Made by a program: the position numbers and the translations under genes | Notes under the pieces: model-generated | What the model was told of the DNA's origin: nothing | The model's database searches: none | Seen by the model: only the letters and a program-made list of their open reading frames with translations | Source of the DNA: Candidatus Sabulitectum sp. | Lineage (GTDB): Bacteria > Fermentibacterota > Fermentibacteria > Fermentibacterales > JCC-6 | Assembly: GCA_021107435.1 (NCBI GenBank) | Contig: JAIOSV010000124.1 | Coordinates: 1 to 32,947 of the forward strand | Direction: 5' to 3' | Length of the DNA stretch: 32,947 nt | Shown: piece by piece, positions 25,183 to 32,947 of the stretch | Layout of the letters: every line of letters starts with the position of its first letter | How positions within the stretch are numbered: the first letter of the stretch is position 1

Positions 25183-25396
25183 GAATTTCTCCCACTTCAG
25201 CATCTGTCATTAGTATATCAAAACCTTTTTCCTGTTTTCAATATGTTGAGGAACATCATTGTGGAAGTTCTGAGGTGGGAAGGTGTTTTTCCCTTGCCCG
25301 GCCGCATGGAGCCCGTACGCTCTTTTGGGATACAAAAAAGCATATCCGGAAGGTGGCTGGGTGGATGAATAAACTGAGCGCAACCCATAGGTTGAC

Positions 25397-25561
25397 ATGA
25401 GTAATGTAAAGCTGTTAGATATTGATTGCATCTGCAAAGGGATGTTCAGATACAGAACAATGAAAGCACTCTCTATTCAGAAACAGAATGATGCAATGAA
25501 AGAGGCATACAGACGGAGAACTGTCTTTCTGAAATTACTGAAAGAGGATAAGAATGACTGA
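25397..25561 (+). CDS. Small ORF upstream of the Xre antitoxin gene
   Basis: 54 residues from the only in-frame ATG after a TAG at 25388. It reads MSNVKLLDIDCICKGMFRYR and ends FLKLLKEDKND, basic and probably helical. The 3' end overlaps the antitoxin ORF by eight bases, which implies an operon. In toxin-antitoxin-chaperone operons this slot often holds the toxin, but this peptide does not resemble HigB/RelE. The function is unknown; it may be a remnant. Confidence 0.45.
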   Translation: MSNVKLLDIDCICKGMFRYRTMKALSIQKQNDAMKEAYRRRTVFLKLLKEDKND

Positions 25562-26006
25562 AAAGAAAGATTCCAGACTTGAGGCAGATCCCCTTTTTCT
25601 TGTTGATTACATGAAGGCTACGCTTACAAGTGACATTTTTACTGTTATGGAGGAAGAGTCTATTTCCAAAACCGAACTTGCAAAAAGACTGGGAAAATCC
25701 AGGCAGTATGTAAGCCGTATTCTTAATGAAACTGCAAACTTCACACTCGATTCTGTGGCAAAAATTGCCGCCGCTCTGCAGAAGGATATTGTGCTCAGGC
25801 TAATGAACTATGAGGATGAAGTTGTGATCAAACCCTTCATCAAGCAGGATGAGTATTGGTTCCACACCACCCAGGAGTATGACACAGCCCCCAGGAGTAT
25901 CACAGAGGACTCTTTAAAAGACATTTTCTATGAGGAATCACTTCAGCAGAAAACTTGTGTAATTGCGGAAGATTCTATCTCATACATGGCTGAAGAAGGT
26001 GCCTGA
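25554..26006 (+). CDS. Xre-family antitoxin-like transcription regulator
   Basis: 150 residues. A helix-turn-helix lies at residues ~36-72: SISKTELAKRLGKSRQYVSR, then FTLDSVAKIAAALQ. The tail (residues ~95-150: EYWFHTTQEYDTAPRS and after) is unlike plain HigA and could be the chaperone-addiction region known from TAC antitoxins. The next gene encodes a SecB-like chaperone and starts in the stop codon (TGATG). Antitoxins of this class repress their own operon and are held stable by the chaperone. The usual RelE/HigB toxin is not seen upstream. Confidence 0.75.
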   Translation: MTEKKDSRLEADPLFLVDYMKATLTSDIFTVMEEESISKTELAKRLGKSRQYVSRILNETANFTLDSVAKIAAALQKDIVLRLMNYEDEVVIKPFIKQDEYWFHTTQEYDTAPRSITEDSLKDIFYEESLQQKTCVIAEDSISYMAEEGA

Positions 26007-26440
26007 TGGAGCCTGCTGTAAATCTGCACAGTTTTGTTATCATGAGGTCTAACATTGAAATGCTTCCTCCTGATGAAGAGACACTGAAGTCTGCTGTAGA
26101 TGGTAAAGTACAGCTCAAGTACAATTCGGCAATTACATATTCAGTTGCTAAAAACCAGGATGATAAGTACAATTACAAACTTACACTTGGAGTCAAGGTA
26201 GTTCCTGAAGGATTTGGTTGGAGCATTGATGTGGAAATTGTCGGTATCTTCTCCTTTTCCAAAGGAACCAGTATCTCTGACATGGAAGGTATCGTTCGAG
26301 TGAATGGTTGCACAATTCTGTATGGTCTTCTCAGGGGCCATCTTGCGTCTGTAACAGGGGCATTCCCCTCCGGTCCCTATGTACTTCCTACTGTGAATAT
26401 GCTGGAAGTTGTAAAGAGAATTGAGGAATCCAGGAACTGA
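26006..26440 (+). CDS. SecB-like chaperone of a toxin-antitoxin-chaperone type operon
   Basis: 144 residues, with the ATG overlapping the antitoxin stop (TGATG). The SecB fold signature is in the C-terminal part: a GFGWSIDVEIVGIFSF-type strand, VNGCTILYGLLRGHLASVTG, and FPSGPYVLPTVNM, which parallels SecB's L-P-x-(I/V)-N segment. Housekeeping SecB delivers preproteins to SecA; TAC SecB-like proteins instead protect an aggregation-prone antitoxin. Coupling to an Xre gene favours the second role. No toxin gene is identified. Confidence 0.75.
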   Translation: MEPAVNLHSFVIMRSNIEMLPPDEETLKSAVDGKVQLKYNSAITYSVAKNQDDKYNYKLTLGVKVVPEGFGWSIDVEIVGIFSFSKGTSISDMEGIVRVNGCTILYGLLRGHLASVTGAFPSGPYVLPTVNMLEVVKRIEESRN

Positions 26441-26628
26441 ATGAGCAAGTGGTAATGAACCAGACTGGGAGTAAGCTGGGATGAGTTGGATCTCCAGAAG
26501 TATCTGTACGCACAGTACAAGAGTGAGGTAACCCCAGACGAATAGATGAAATGCGGTAACCAACCCGCGGATATCAGTATGATCAGACCGTCGATTGACT
26601 GACACCAGATTTCTTCACTGGGACATAG

Positions 26629-27025
26629 TGCTGAGATAGCGTTGAATGAAATATGAGAAAAAACCTGCTGGGTACCAGTTTCATAGATTGCATCCATGGC
26701 TCTTCCTACAGCAGCATCATTGAATAACTCATGATCAATATCACGCCCGAACAATACTGCCGTGCTAACGCTCGGGACGCTCCCAGTTACTGGCTGTTTT
26801 GCTTTCACAGTTCTGCTCTTTGATGAAATCTTTCATCATGTAGAGCGGACTCCTCCCCGAAAGAGTGTCCAGAACCAATGCTTGAACCATTGTTCCGATA
26901 TCAACTTTTCTTTTACCAGGCACTGCCTGTTTCACTGTTTCATTTATTCGTTCAGGAGTTTGAAGATTGTATTCTATAACCGCCCAGTTAAAGCGTGTTA
27001 TGGCATCTGACCTGTCTGGGATCTC
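26629..27025 (-). pseudogene. IS1634-family (DUF4277) transposase relic, interrupted by the 47-bp repeat
   Basis: The minus strand encodes DAITRFNWAVIEYN and MVQALVLDTLSGRSPLYMMK up to KEQNC. Then comes the 47-bp unit (26760-26806), and after a +1 shift VLFGRDIDHELFNDAAVGRA, MDAIYETG. This block matches the DUF4277 part of IS1634-type transposases (usually G(R/K)D..AE.FNDDALGR.LDAIYE.G). The catalytic DDE region is missing; from 26628 down to 26441 only degraded sequence is seen. The frames on the two sides of the repeat join if 49 bases are removed. Confidence 0.75.
26760..26806 (-). repeat. 47-bp dispersed repeat, copy D (inside the transposase relic)
   Basis: On the minus strand it runs from GAAAGC (26806) to CACGG (26760). 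The host frame enters as E-S-K-T-A-S-N and leaves through VPSVST, the same phase as copy A in the helicase. The stop found in other copies is TGG here, so the frame runs on to TAG. Confidence 0.85.
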
Positions 27026-27039
27026 CTACTTTCGTAGGA
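27024..27039. other. Perfect short hairpin at the edge of the transposase relic
   Basis: TCCTAC-TTTC-GTAGGA, six pairs and a four-base loop, directly 5' of the relic on its strand. It might belong to the end of the former insertion sequence. Confidence 0.4.
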
Positions 27040-27094
27040 AACTCACGCTAGTACTCTGTCACGAAATAGGTGTCGGTATAATGCGCCGCTATTC

Positions 27095-27179
27095 AGAGTC
27101 CCAGCAAGGCACTGGTTTATGCGCATAGCACTGCTATGTAATTGAACCAGTAACGCCGCTGGGGCTCTTAAGAGCCAGC
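27095..27179. other. Densely structured sequence with nested and alternative stems
   Basis: AGAGTCCCAGC (27095-27105) pairs with GCTGGGGCTCT (27158-27168). Inside, GGC/GCC and ACTGGTT (27111-27117)/AACCAGT (27145-27151) pair, and in the centre CATAGC-ACT-GCTATG (27124-27138). The 3' arm also belongs to a second palindrome, GGCTCTTAAGAGCC (27163-27176), so two folds compete. It lies just downstream of the minus-strand gene ending at 27210. It could be a terminator, a former mobile-element end or an RNA; none is established. Confidence 0.5.
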
Positions 27180-27209
27180 AGGATGCGACAGTTATTCCTT
27201 GACAGGGTA

Positions 27210-28589
27210 CTAGTTGAAGCTGTAGCTTTGAAGTTCCCAGACAAGACCCATAGTGTCCATTGACGCTTTAACTTCACCAATACCATATGTGTACCAGTGA
27301 GTTGTACTACCATCAAGTGTTCGTATCTCTATGCAATCTTCAAAGGTTCCCGCTGGAACTGTTATGCTGTTGCCAAGCGAGATACATTCAAAAGTGACTT
27401 CTCCACCTTGTCCTCTTGAAGTCCATTGATCGCCAATAGATGGATTAGTTAAGAACCACGGAACTGGAGTCTGAAGCAAGTCATGCATGGTGTGACCATA
27501 GAAGTATACGCCGTCGTCATGATTCAACAACAGCTGGAAATATTCTCCGTCTGGACCAATAAAGAAGTCGCTATCGAGTTTATAAACATCAGTGCCATAA
27601 ACATTAACCATTTCAGTAACTGTATAGGTGAAAGTGTCTGTAAGAATATTGCCCGTACCATAGGCATAAGTCCAAGTGTTCCCAACTGAAAGTGGCTGAA
27701 GTCCACCGATGTTAGCTGGTTCAACAACGGTTGAATCATCCGGATCATTAGCTTCAATCGGATCAGCATTGCTTTCACCTAGTGTGATTACAGTCTCGAC
27801 AAGTGCGATCATGGTTTCGGAAACAGTCAGTGTTCCATCACCAGCAACCGGTGAATCCTGACTTGTAACGAGGGTTCCATTATCAAATACTGTAACGACT
27901 ACATTGTCAACATACCGCTGTGATCCACTACCACCAAGTCCCCAAATACGGATGGCTGTGCTTTCAAAACCAGGTACAGGTACCCATGATGTTGAAATTG
28001 ACTCACCTTCATCATTCTCAAACGAGATACAGACATGTCCTCCTTGGTGAATAAATGTAATTCGACCCTCGGCCACATCGTTGTGGGCAAGTTCCTGAAG
28101 GTAGTTTGGATCAGTGACGCAATCCCAATCGCCTGATCCCGAAAGAGAAGGAGGTGTTCCAATATTAATGCTTTCTTTTGCATAAGTTCCATACCTGAAT
28201 CTCATGATTCCAGCAGTCATTTCAGCATCTACCAGTTCTATGAAATAGTCCGCACAGCTATTGCTTCCAGCTTCTCGACGAACATCGAATGAAATTTCAA
28301 AATCACCTGTAAATGAATCTTTCGTCTGTATATAGTCGTATCGCTGGCTAAATACAACTGTGCCGTTCTCAATAGACACAGTTGGTCCACCAGTATTCTG
28401 TGCCGTGTTTGTACCTGTAATCCAGTTTGCACTGAGCGATGCACTAAAGTCGTCGCTTAAAAGTACAGTTCCATCTTCCGGAGCATCAGCAGTTCCGTTG
28501 CTGGAAAATCCCATTAACAGGATTAACAAAATAGCTGGTAATCCAAGACTAGTTAAATTTGACTGTCCGTTGAGATTGAGTTTCTTCAT
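27210..28589 (-). CDS. Exported protein with jelly-roll-like N-terminal domain
   Basis: 459 residues. The ATG is preceded by AGGGGG five bases upstream. A signal peptide (MKKLNLNG..., hydrophobic LPAILLILLMGFSS) precedes a lectin/LamG-type beta region at ~44-235, with FTGDFEISFDVRRE and RYVDNVVVTVFDNG. After a low-complexity acidic Asp/Pro/Val linker, the C-terminal part reads SVGNTWTYAYG and FECISLGNSITVPAGTFEDC, ending GIGEVKAS; this TVPAGTF-x-C pattern is common in secreted proteins of unknown role. It is likely cell-surface or extracellular. No catalytic motif is evident. Confidence 0.75.
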   Translation of the reverse strand: MKKLNLNGQSNLTSLGLPAILLILLMGFSSNGTADAPEDGTVLLSDDFSASLSANWITGTNTAQNTGGPTVSIENGTVVFSQRYDYIQTKDSFTGDFEISFDVRREAGSNSCADYFIELVDAEMTAGIMRFRYGTYAKESINIGTPPSLSGSGDWDCVTDPNYLQELAHNDVAEGRITFIHQGGHVCISFENDEGESISTSWVPVPGFESTAIRIWGLGGSGSQRYVDNVVVTVFDNGTLVTSQDSPVAGDGTLTVSETMIALVETVITLGESNADPIEANDPDDSTVVEPANIGGLQPLSVGNTWTYAYGTGNILTDTFTYTVTEMVNVYGTDVYKLDSDFFIGPDGEYFQLLLNHDDGVYFYGHTMHDLLQTPVPWFLTNPSIGDQWTSRGQGGEVTFECISLGNSITVPAGTFEDCIEIRTLDGSTTHWYTYGIGEVKASMDTMGLVWELQSYSFN

Positions 28590-28800
28590 TTCGTCCCCCT
28601 ATTACTATTATTACAAGATGAAATCATTTCCCGAATGATACTCCAACCACCGCAAGGGGCGAGCAACTAGACCCTCCTCAGATTAAACAATAGATTCGAA
28701 CTGAGTTTTTGAGCAAACCCCACACCCTGCATTCACGGTATTTTTGTGAATAACACTCCAAGCGTTTGAAGCTACTGCCTATTTATTCGCAGGTCAAGAG

Positions 28801-29425
28801 TTGTTTGCTTCATCTTTTTGGCACGTTGACCGGGTAAGTTCACCTCCGCATGATGATTCCGGTGCTGAGACCGGACAGTGTGTACGGCCTGAAGCCTATG
28901 ATGAGCGCTTCGCGAAACGATATGGCTATTGGCGGCAGGTAACCGATGAAGTTTGTGAGAAGTACCTGCAATGTGGTGATCCCCATTTCGGTTTCGCGAG
29001 GATCAGATGCGAAGAGTGCGGTGCAGAATATCTCAGACCCTTCTCCTGCAAGTGTCGCGGTTTCTGCCCAATCCTGCTCGAAGAGGAAGTCATTAGACCT
29101 CGCGATCTTCCTTGAAGATGAACTCTTCAGAACGGTTCCCCATCGGCACTGGGTATGGAGTGTTCCAAAGATGTTCAGGCTGCACTTTCTGCATCACAGG
29201 AAGCTTCTGCCGAAGCTCTGCAGATGCGCCTGGGACTCTCTCTCGCTGTTTCTTCAAGAAGCCCTCGATCGCAGGGATGTCTTCGCCGGCGGTATTCTCG
29301 TGCCGCAGACCTTCGGCGGCATGGCCAACTGGAACCCCCATGTCCATGCCCTGATTACTGACACCAGCCGGGCCATTGTGGAACTGCTCAGTTACAGACA
29401 ATCAGCAGACAAGCTAATGATATAA
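28801..29425 (+). pseudogene. IS91-family transposase relic (frameshifted, 3'-truncated)
   Basis: The first frame (28801-29115) has the zinc-binding domain: RYGYWRQVTDEVCEKYLQCG, RIRCEECGAEYL, FSCKCRGFCP. A one-base shift near 29075 moves to the second frame with LDLAIFLEDELFRTVPHRHW, CAWDSLSLFLQEAL and NWNPHVHALI. That last motif is the HUH metal-binding site of Y2 rolling-circle transposases. The catalytic tyrosine region is absent and the frame stops at 29425. The element is dead. From 28590 to 28800 nothing else is supportable. Confidence 0.85.
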
Positions 29426-29507
29426 TAGGTTATACATTAATGAATGTTAATATTTGTAGCTGTGGGTTTAGTCTATCTGTCAGTCACAGAAATTTGGAGG
29501 AGTCACT

Positions 29508-30113
29508 ATGGAAGACAGAATTTATCAGTTGAGAATACAGTTGTTTCATGTTAAGCCGAAGGTGTGGAGAAGTTTCATTGTTCCAGGAGATATCACACTT
29601 GACCGGCTGCATGATGTTGCCCAGATAGTAATGGGATGGACCGACAGCCATCAGCATTCTTTCACAATAGGCAAAAAGAGGTATACCGAGAGGCCTCAAT
29701 ATCCTGGAGACGGGGTTGAGGAGGGCAGGCACCGCCTTGTTAATCTTATCAAGAAAAACGGTCGTACTTTTGATTACTGGTACGATTTTGGCGATGACTG
29801 GCTACACGAAATTAAAGTGGAGAACAGCAGGTATCAGTTTCCCGGTGAGGTTGAATTTCCTCTACCATGGTGTCTCGGTGGTGAAAACGCATGTCCGCCA
29901 GAGGATGTGGGCGGTTCCCCGGACTACGAGCGTTTTCTGGCTGCTCTTGCAGATACCGGAAATCCTCAGCATGAAGAATACAAGAACTGGTCTGGAGGAG
30001 ACTTCCATCCCGCTGCCTTCAATCCGGATGCAGTAAATAGCACACTGTTGATGTACAGAAGATGGTCCCGTGGAAGGTATGAAGACTTCTTTCCGGGATA
30101 CCCAAAATGGTAA
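29508..30113 (+). CDS. pRiA4b ORF-3-like protein
   Basis: 201 residues, GGAGG nine bases before the ATG. Hallmarks of the family: YQLRIQLFHVKPKVWRSFIV near the start, TLDRLHDVAQIVMGW, HSFTIGKKRY, FDYWYDFGDDWLHEI, and CPPEDVGGSPDYERFL in the C-terminal half. The family is widespread on plasmids and next to insertion sequences; no biochemical role is established. It follows the IS91 relic by about 80 bases and may have arrived with it. Confidence 0.88.
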   Translation: MEDRIYQLRIQLFHVKPKVWRSFIVPGDITLDRLHDVAQIVMGWTDSHQHSFTIGKKRYTERPQYPGDGVEEGRHRLVNLIKKNGRTFDYWYDFGDDWLHEIKVENSRYQFPGEVEFPLPWCLGGENACPPEDVGGSPDYERFLAALADTGNPQHEEYKNWSGGDFHPAAFNPDAVNSTLLMYRRWSRGRYEDFFPGYPKW

Positions 30114-30340
30114 TATTTTAGCTTTTCAGCAACAGGAGAGTGGTGTGAAAGTACGGGAATTCATGAATTCTGGAGGGTATTCCGGGAGATGCTCGTAAAG
30201 GATATGTTTTGGAAATACATTGTGTTTACAAAGTAAAACTGCTATCATAAGAACCTTCCGGAACCTTCCGGGAACTTTGTTTTCAGGATTGGTGGTGAGA
30301 TTTGATGGACAATTGCCTCTGGAATAATAGTGGTGATCCA

Positions 30341-30572
30341 TCAGAGACAAATGAATTTGTGCTGCTCATTTTTCAGACAGCAAAATATGTTTAACCTGAT
30401 TGCAGCCACCAATGAAACTACATTGCTGTGATACGTTCCATGATCCTCTGGTTTTGTCCCTGCTGTAGTTCTGCAAAGCAAGAGGTTTTCCGCACAGATG
30501 GCATTTACCACTGGTCTTATCATAGATCAGTTTCCTCTGCTTTTCCGTAAAACTCATTTCGTACTCTTTCAA
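30341..30572 (-). pseudogene. HNH endonuclease relic with frameshift
   Basis: On the minus strand the frame from 30572 reads EKQRKLIYDKTSGKCHLCGK, the start of an HNH domain with its zinc-type CxxC, then NYSRDKTRGSWNV. Homologues continue VDHSxPVSxGGTDxLNN; here the matching HSNVVSLVAAIRLN lies in another frame (to 30341), so a frameshift splits the domain. The catalytic second half (C..C zinc pair) is lost. Between 30114 and 30340 only a small direct repeat (GAACCTTCCG twice, 30251-30270) is seen. Confidence 0.65.
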
Positions 30573-30593
30573 GTGATGTGATAAAATCTAACA

Positions 30594-30622
30594 TTGACAT
30601 GTTAATATATATAACGTATTTT
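30594..30622 (+). promoter_or_regulatory. Probable promoter of the Panacea toxin-antitoxin operon
   Basis: TTGACA (30594-30599), a 17-base AT-rich spacer and TATTTT (30617-30622) precede the GGAGGAG ribosome site and ATG at 30651. The -35 is consensus, the -10 weak, as is usual for repressed TA promoters. Confidence 0.45.
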
Positions 30623-30650
30623 TCGTCAACACCTTTGGGAGGAGATAGAG

Positions 30651-31412
30651 ATGAAGATTGGTCTGAGTATCAAGAGACTCAGGAAGAAACTTGGTATGCG
30701 ACAGGAAGATATTGCGAAGCAGGTTGGTCTTAGTCGAAGTACTATTGCTCAGATAGAGGGGGACAGACGCAGGGTAACTGTTGAGGAACTGGTTCTGTTC
30801 GGGAAGGCAATGAATGTTTCTATTGAACACCTGGTTAACCCTGAGCTCTATCCTGACCAGGTAGTTGAACCTTCAGAGAACGAGAATGAAGAGGGTTGCA
30901 GTGAAAGAATCAGTATTCCTCAGAATAATTATGAAAAATTCAAGGAGGTGCTGCTTTACATTCTCACTAAAGTCGGGGCAAAACCCAACATCGGAGAGAC
31001 TGTTCTGTACAAACTTCTTTACTTTATCGACTTCAATTACTATGAGAAGTACGAGGAACAGCTTATCGGAGCAACCTACATTAAGAACACCTACGGACCT
31101 ACTCCAACGCATTTTCACAAGCTTGTGGATGAAATGATACAGGAGGGCAGTCTTGCTCGAGTATCAAATGAATACTTCAATTACCCACAGACAAAGTATC
31201 TGCCACGTATTGAACCCGATATGACGGCATTCACGGCAAATGAGCTTGAAGTGATCAACGATGTAATCAGAAGATTAGGTAGCCTGAACGCCAGTCGGAT
31301 CAGCGAGTACTCTCACAAGGATATTCCCTGGATGACGGCACAGGAAGGTAAGCAAATCGAGTATGAATCTGTTTTTTACAGAACACGGGAATATTCGGTA
31401 AGAGAGGACTGA
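30651..31412 (+). CDS. Panacea-domain antitoxin with N-terminal Xre HTH
   Basis: 253 residues. Residues 1-60 form an Xre helix-turn-helix (SIKRLRKKLGMRQEDIAKQV, GLSRSTIAQIEGDRR). Residues ~90-235 carry the Panacea/SocA-like domain: KPNIGETVLYKLLYFIDFNY, YIKNTYGPTPTHFHKLVDEM and SRISEYSHKDIPWMTA. Panacea antitoxins (PanA) neutralise many unrelated toxins. The next gene, seven bases downstream, encodes the RelE-type toxin. A strong GGAGGAG ribosome site precedes the ATG. A relic of this gene's last codons recurs at 19609. Confidence 0.88.
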   Translation: MKIGLSIKRLRKKLGMRQEDIAKQVGLSRSTIAQIEGDRRRVTVEELVLFGKAMNVSIEHLVNPELYPDQVVEPSENENEEGCSERISIPQNNYEKFKEVLLYILTKVGAKPNIGETVLYKLLYFIDFNYYEKYEEQLIGATYIKNTYGPTPTHFHKLVDEMIQEGSLARVSNEYFNYPQTKYLPRIEPDMTAFTANELEVINDVIRRLGSLNASRISEYSHKDIPWMTAQEGKQIEYESVFYRTREYSVRED

Positions 31413-31419
31413 CGGGGTA

Positions 31420-31818
31420 ATGGAAATCCAAGGTATTCAACGTATAACACTGCATAAAGCCTTTGAAAAGGAATTAAGCAGGCTGGGCAAAAAGTACAGA
31501 ACAATACCTGAAGATCTGCGCACATTCGTTGACGTGTCTGTCAGAGCTGTTCATCTGTTGGGGCAGAAACCTGAAGATATGGGACACTTTCCGATTCAGG
31601 GTCTCGGTATTGAAAACCACTGTTGTTTCATCGCGAAAAGGTTTACATGCAGAAGTTTGATGGGGAACGGTTCAAAGTCTGGAATCAGAGTCGTATACCG
31701 GTTTGAGAAGGACACTTTGGATCTTCTGCTAATTGAGTTGTTTCAAAAGAAAGACAAGAAGTTACCCGACCTGAACCGAGTAAAGTCTATACTTGAATCG
31801 GACTATTCCGATAACTGA
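31420..31818 (+). CDS. RelE/ParE-superfamily toxin of the Panacea pair
   Basis: 132 residues, start seven bases after the panA stop. The RelE-type core is CCFIAKRFTCRSLMGNGSKS, GIRVVYRF and LLLIELFQKKDK, where basic and aromatic residues sit as in mRNA-interferase or gyrase-targeting folds. Family members cleave mRNA at the ribosome or poison gyrase; which applies cannot be told. Paired with an HTH-Panacea antitoxin that probably represses both genes. Confidence 0.82.
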   Translation: MEIQGIQRITLHKAFEKELSRLGKKYRTIPEDLRTFVDVSVRAVHLLGQKPEDMGHFPIQGLGIENHCCFIAKRFTCRSLMGNGSKSGIRVVYRFEKDTLDLLLIELFQKKDKKLPDLNRVKSILESDYSDN

Positions 31819-31846
31819 TGTTTGCATAGTGATTCGTTAACTTTGT

Positions 31847-32947
31847 TTATCCCTTTCCTTTTATTATCAGCTTCTTCTCCAGACCATTCAGAATCTCGAT
31901 GAACCTGCGCTTACGAGCATGAATCCTGCGAAGCTCCTGTAAGTACTGCTCCCAATCAGCTGATTTCTTCTGCTTGACCATAACGCGTTCTGCCTTGCGT
32001 AGATATCTTGCGGCTGCCTTGTATGCTTTTGGTTTTACTACAGCAATCTGGCTTTCAGCCATTTTCTGCCAGATGGCGACAGCCCTTTCGGGAGCATAAT
32101 CTGCAACTGCCTCAGCGATTCTATCATCGATCGCTGAATTGAACACGTACCGCTTTTCAGGTAACCTGTCGTACCAGTCAAGAATCCTCTCAGGATCTTT
32201 CTCAAAAATAGCCACATTTATGAGTTCTTTTATCATCGGATAATCTTTATCTCGTTTGGGGTCGGGTGCTGGTAACACGGTTTTGGGAAGAGGCCAGTTC
32301 TTCTGCTTCCAGGGAATTGCTCCGGTTTCAAGATATACCAGAAGGTGTTCTCTAACTTGTGGCCAGACATCCGCTCTGGCTGAAGACTTTTTACATTCCG
32401 CATAGGCGTTTTCTGAAGCACGTCCAACGAATTCATTAATCTGTATAGCGGCTACACTCGGCCAGTTTTTTTGAAGTGTACGAATATCCCGCAGATTCCT
32501 ACGCAAAGTACCTTCAATCCCCGACCACTGTTTTCCAATGTCACGAATTCCTTTTACAATCCACTTTTCAGCTTCCTTATACTGATGGTCTTCAATCAGT
32601 ATTCCTACCAGGCGTTCGTAGCTGCCATTCAATTCGGCTTCAATTTTACAGAGCGGAATTATCTCACTGATCCGGCCTGATTGATCAAGAGAACTGATAA
32701 TCATGCTGCTTAACTGATCCCGCTGGTAATCGCGTCTGCCAGTCATATCCCCACTGAATGTACTGAGTCGACTCAGGAGCCGGTCTGAAAGCAGATTCCA
32801 AACATTTTTTCTGTGTTTTTGATTAAGGTATTCAGAAAAAACATCGCAAAGATCATATTCATCATCCAGGACAGCATTCACTGCCCACTCCAGCCTATCT
32901 ACCGGTTCAAGGGATGACTGTTCAAGAGCGCGGACAATTACAGGATA
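31847..32947 (-). CDS. SWIM zinc-finger-type protein, C-terminal part (cut by window edge)
   Basis: The minus frame is open to the window end; only the C-terminal 366 residues are seen, and a GTG at 32881 is internal. The TPR-like helical region ends ILDWYDRLPEK, DDRIAEAVADYAPERAVAIW and KPKAYKAAARYLRKAERV, a C-terminus I associate with SWIM zinc-finger family proteins of unknown function. The CxCx(n)CxH zinc motif would lie outside the window. The gene converges with the Panacea operon. Confidence 0.7.
   Translation of the reverse strand, partial: YPVIVRALEQSSLEPVDRLEWAVNAVLDDEYDLCDVFSEYLNQKHRKNVWNLLSDRLLSRLSTFSGDMTGRRDYQRDQLSSMIISSLDQSGRISEIIPLCKIEAELNGSYERLVGILIEDHQYKEAEKWIVKGIRDIGKQWSGIEGTLRRNLRDIRTLQKNWPSVAAIQINEFVGRASENAYAECKKSSARADVWPQVREHLLVYLETGAIPWKQKNWPLPKTVLPAPDPKRDKDYPMIKELINVAIFEKDPERILDWYDRLPEKRYVFNSAIDDRIAEAVADYAPERAVAIWQKMAESQIAVVKPKAYKAAARYLRKAERVMVKQKKSADWEQYLQELRRIHARKRRFIEILNGLEKKLIIKGKG

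Noticed and set aside
25167..25437. Overlapping ORFs on both strands before the Xre gene
   Set aside because: No ribosome site, no recognised motif and opposing frames of similar length; no support for either.
10754..26806. CRISPR array or REP cluster
   Set aside because: The 47-bp units are dispersed kilobases apart with no spacers between them; only one tandem partial pair exists.
27095..27179. Integron attC site
   Set aside because: Nested stems are attC-like, but no RYYYAAC / GTTRRRY pair bounds the structure and no integrase is present.
30157..30170. 14-base palindrome GAATTCATGAATTC
   Set aside because: No promoter or gene is placed to use it; chance is adequate.

Overview
The window is about 33 kb of bacterial DNA that looks like an accessory (defence/toxin-antitoxin) region built into the chromosome of a Gram-negative-type, probably uncultured bacterium. 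Several exported beta-propeller proteins and a carboxypeptidase-regulatory-like domain protein sit among the defence genes, a style common in FCB-group and related candidate phyla. I cannot name the organism from the sequence alone. No rRNA, tRNA or CRISPR array was seen.

Layout. (1) 1-13300, plus strand: the C-terminal part of a UvrD/Rep-type helicase; a DUF6361 protein; a compact cassette of a metallophosphoesterase-nucleotidyltransferase fusion, a second nucleotidyltransferase and a P-loop kinase; a phospholipase-D-like protein; an intact AbiE type IV toxin-antitoxin pair; and a large SNF2-like helicase that is now a pseudogene (47-bp insertion, frameshift, and loss of the segment that should hold motif VI). 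DUF6361, PLD and the helicase look like one defence operon. The phosphatase/NTase/kinase cassette differs in base composition and splits it. (2) 13369-15198: a small minus-strand pair (hypothetical + DUF2335 with an in-frame stop), then about 1.1 kb of relics. (3) 15199-18933, plus strand: a DUF488 protein, its translationally coupled partner, an McrC-type nuclease without McrB, then a DUF6788-like gene with a strong promoter/operator, a conserved RNA-like hairpin and a small membrane protein. A decayed second copy of that last module lies at 14363-14862. (4) 19028-24362: exported proteins (secreted hypothetical, three beta-propeller-type proteins). (5) 24363-27179: a truncated near-identical abiEi copy, small ORFs, an Xre antitoxin plus SecB-like chaperone pair, and an IS1634-type transposase relic. 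(6) 27210-32947: a large exported protein, an IS91-type transposase relic, a pRiA4b ORF-3-like protein, an HNH relic, a Panacea toxin-antitoxin pair and the C-terminal part of a SWIM-zinc-finger-type protein.

The two strongest unusual signals are these. First, a 47-bp dispersed repeat is present four times plus one partial copy. It interrupts or terminates three unrelated genes (helicase, transposase, DUF6788) in the same orientation and the same reading phase. Second, the three-gene phosphatase-NTase / NTase / kinase cassette has the enzyme classes expected of an RNA-end or tRNA-repair system. The repeated DUF6788 + small-membrane-protein module, with synonymous-only coding changes and a base-pair-preserving hairpin, is a third candidate for an undescribed element. 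Tails of other accessory genes (abiEi, abiEii, panA) recur as short relics, so the region has seen repeated gain and loss of related modules.
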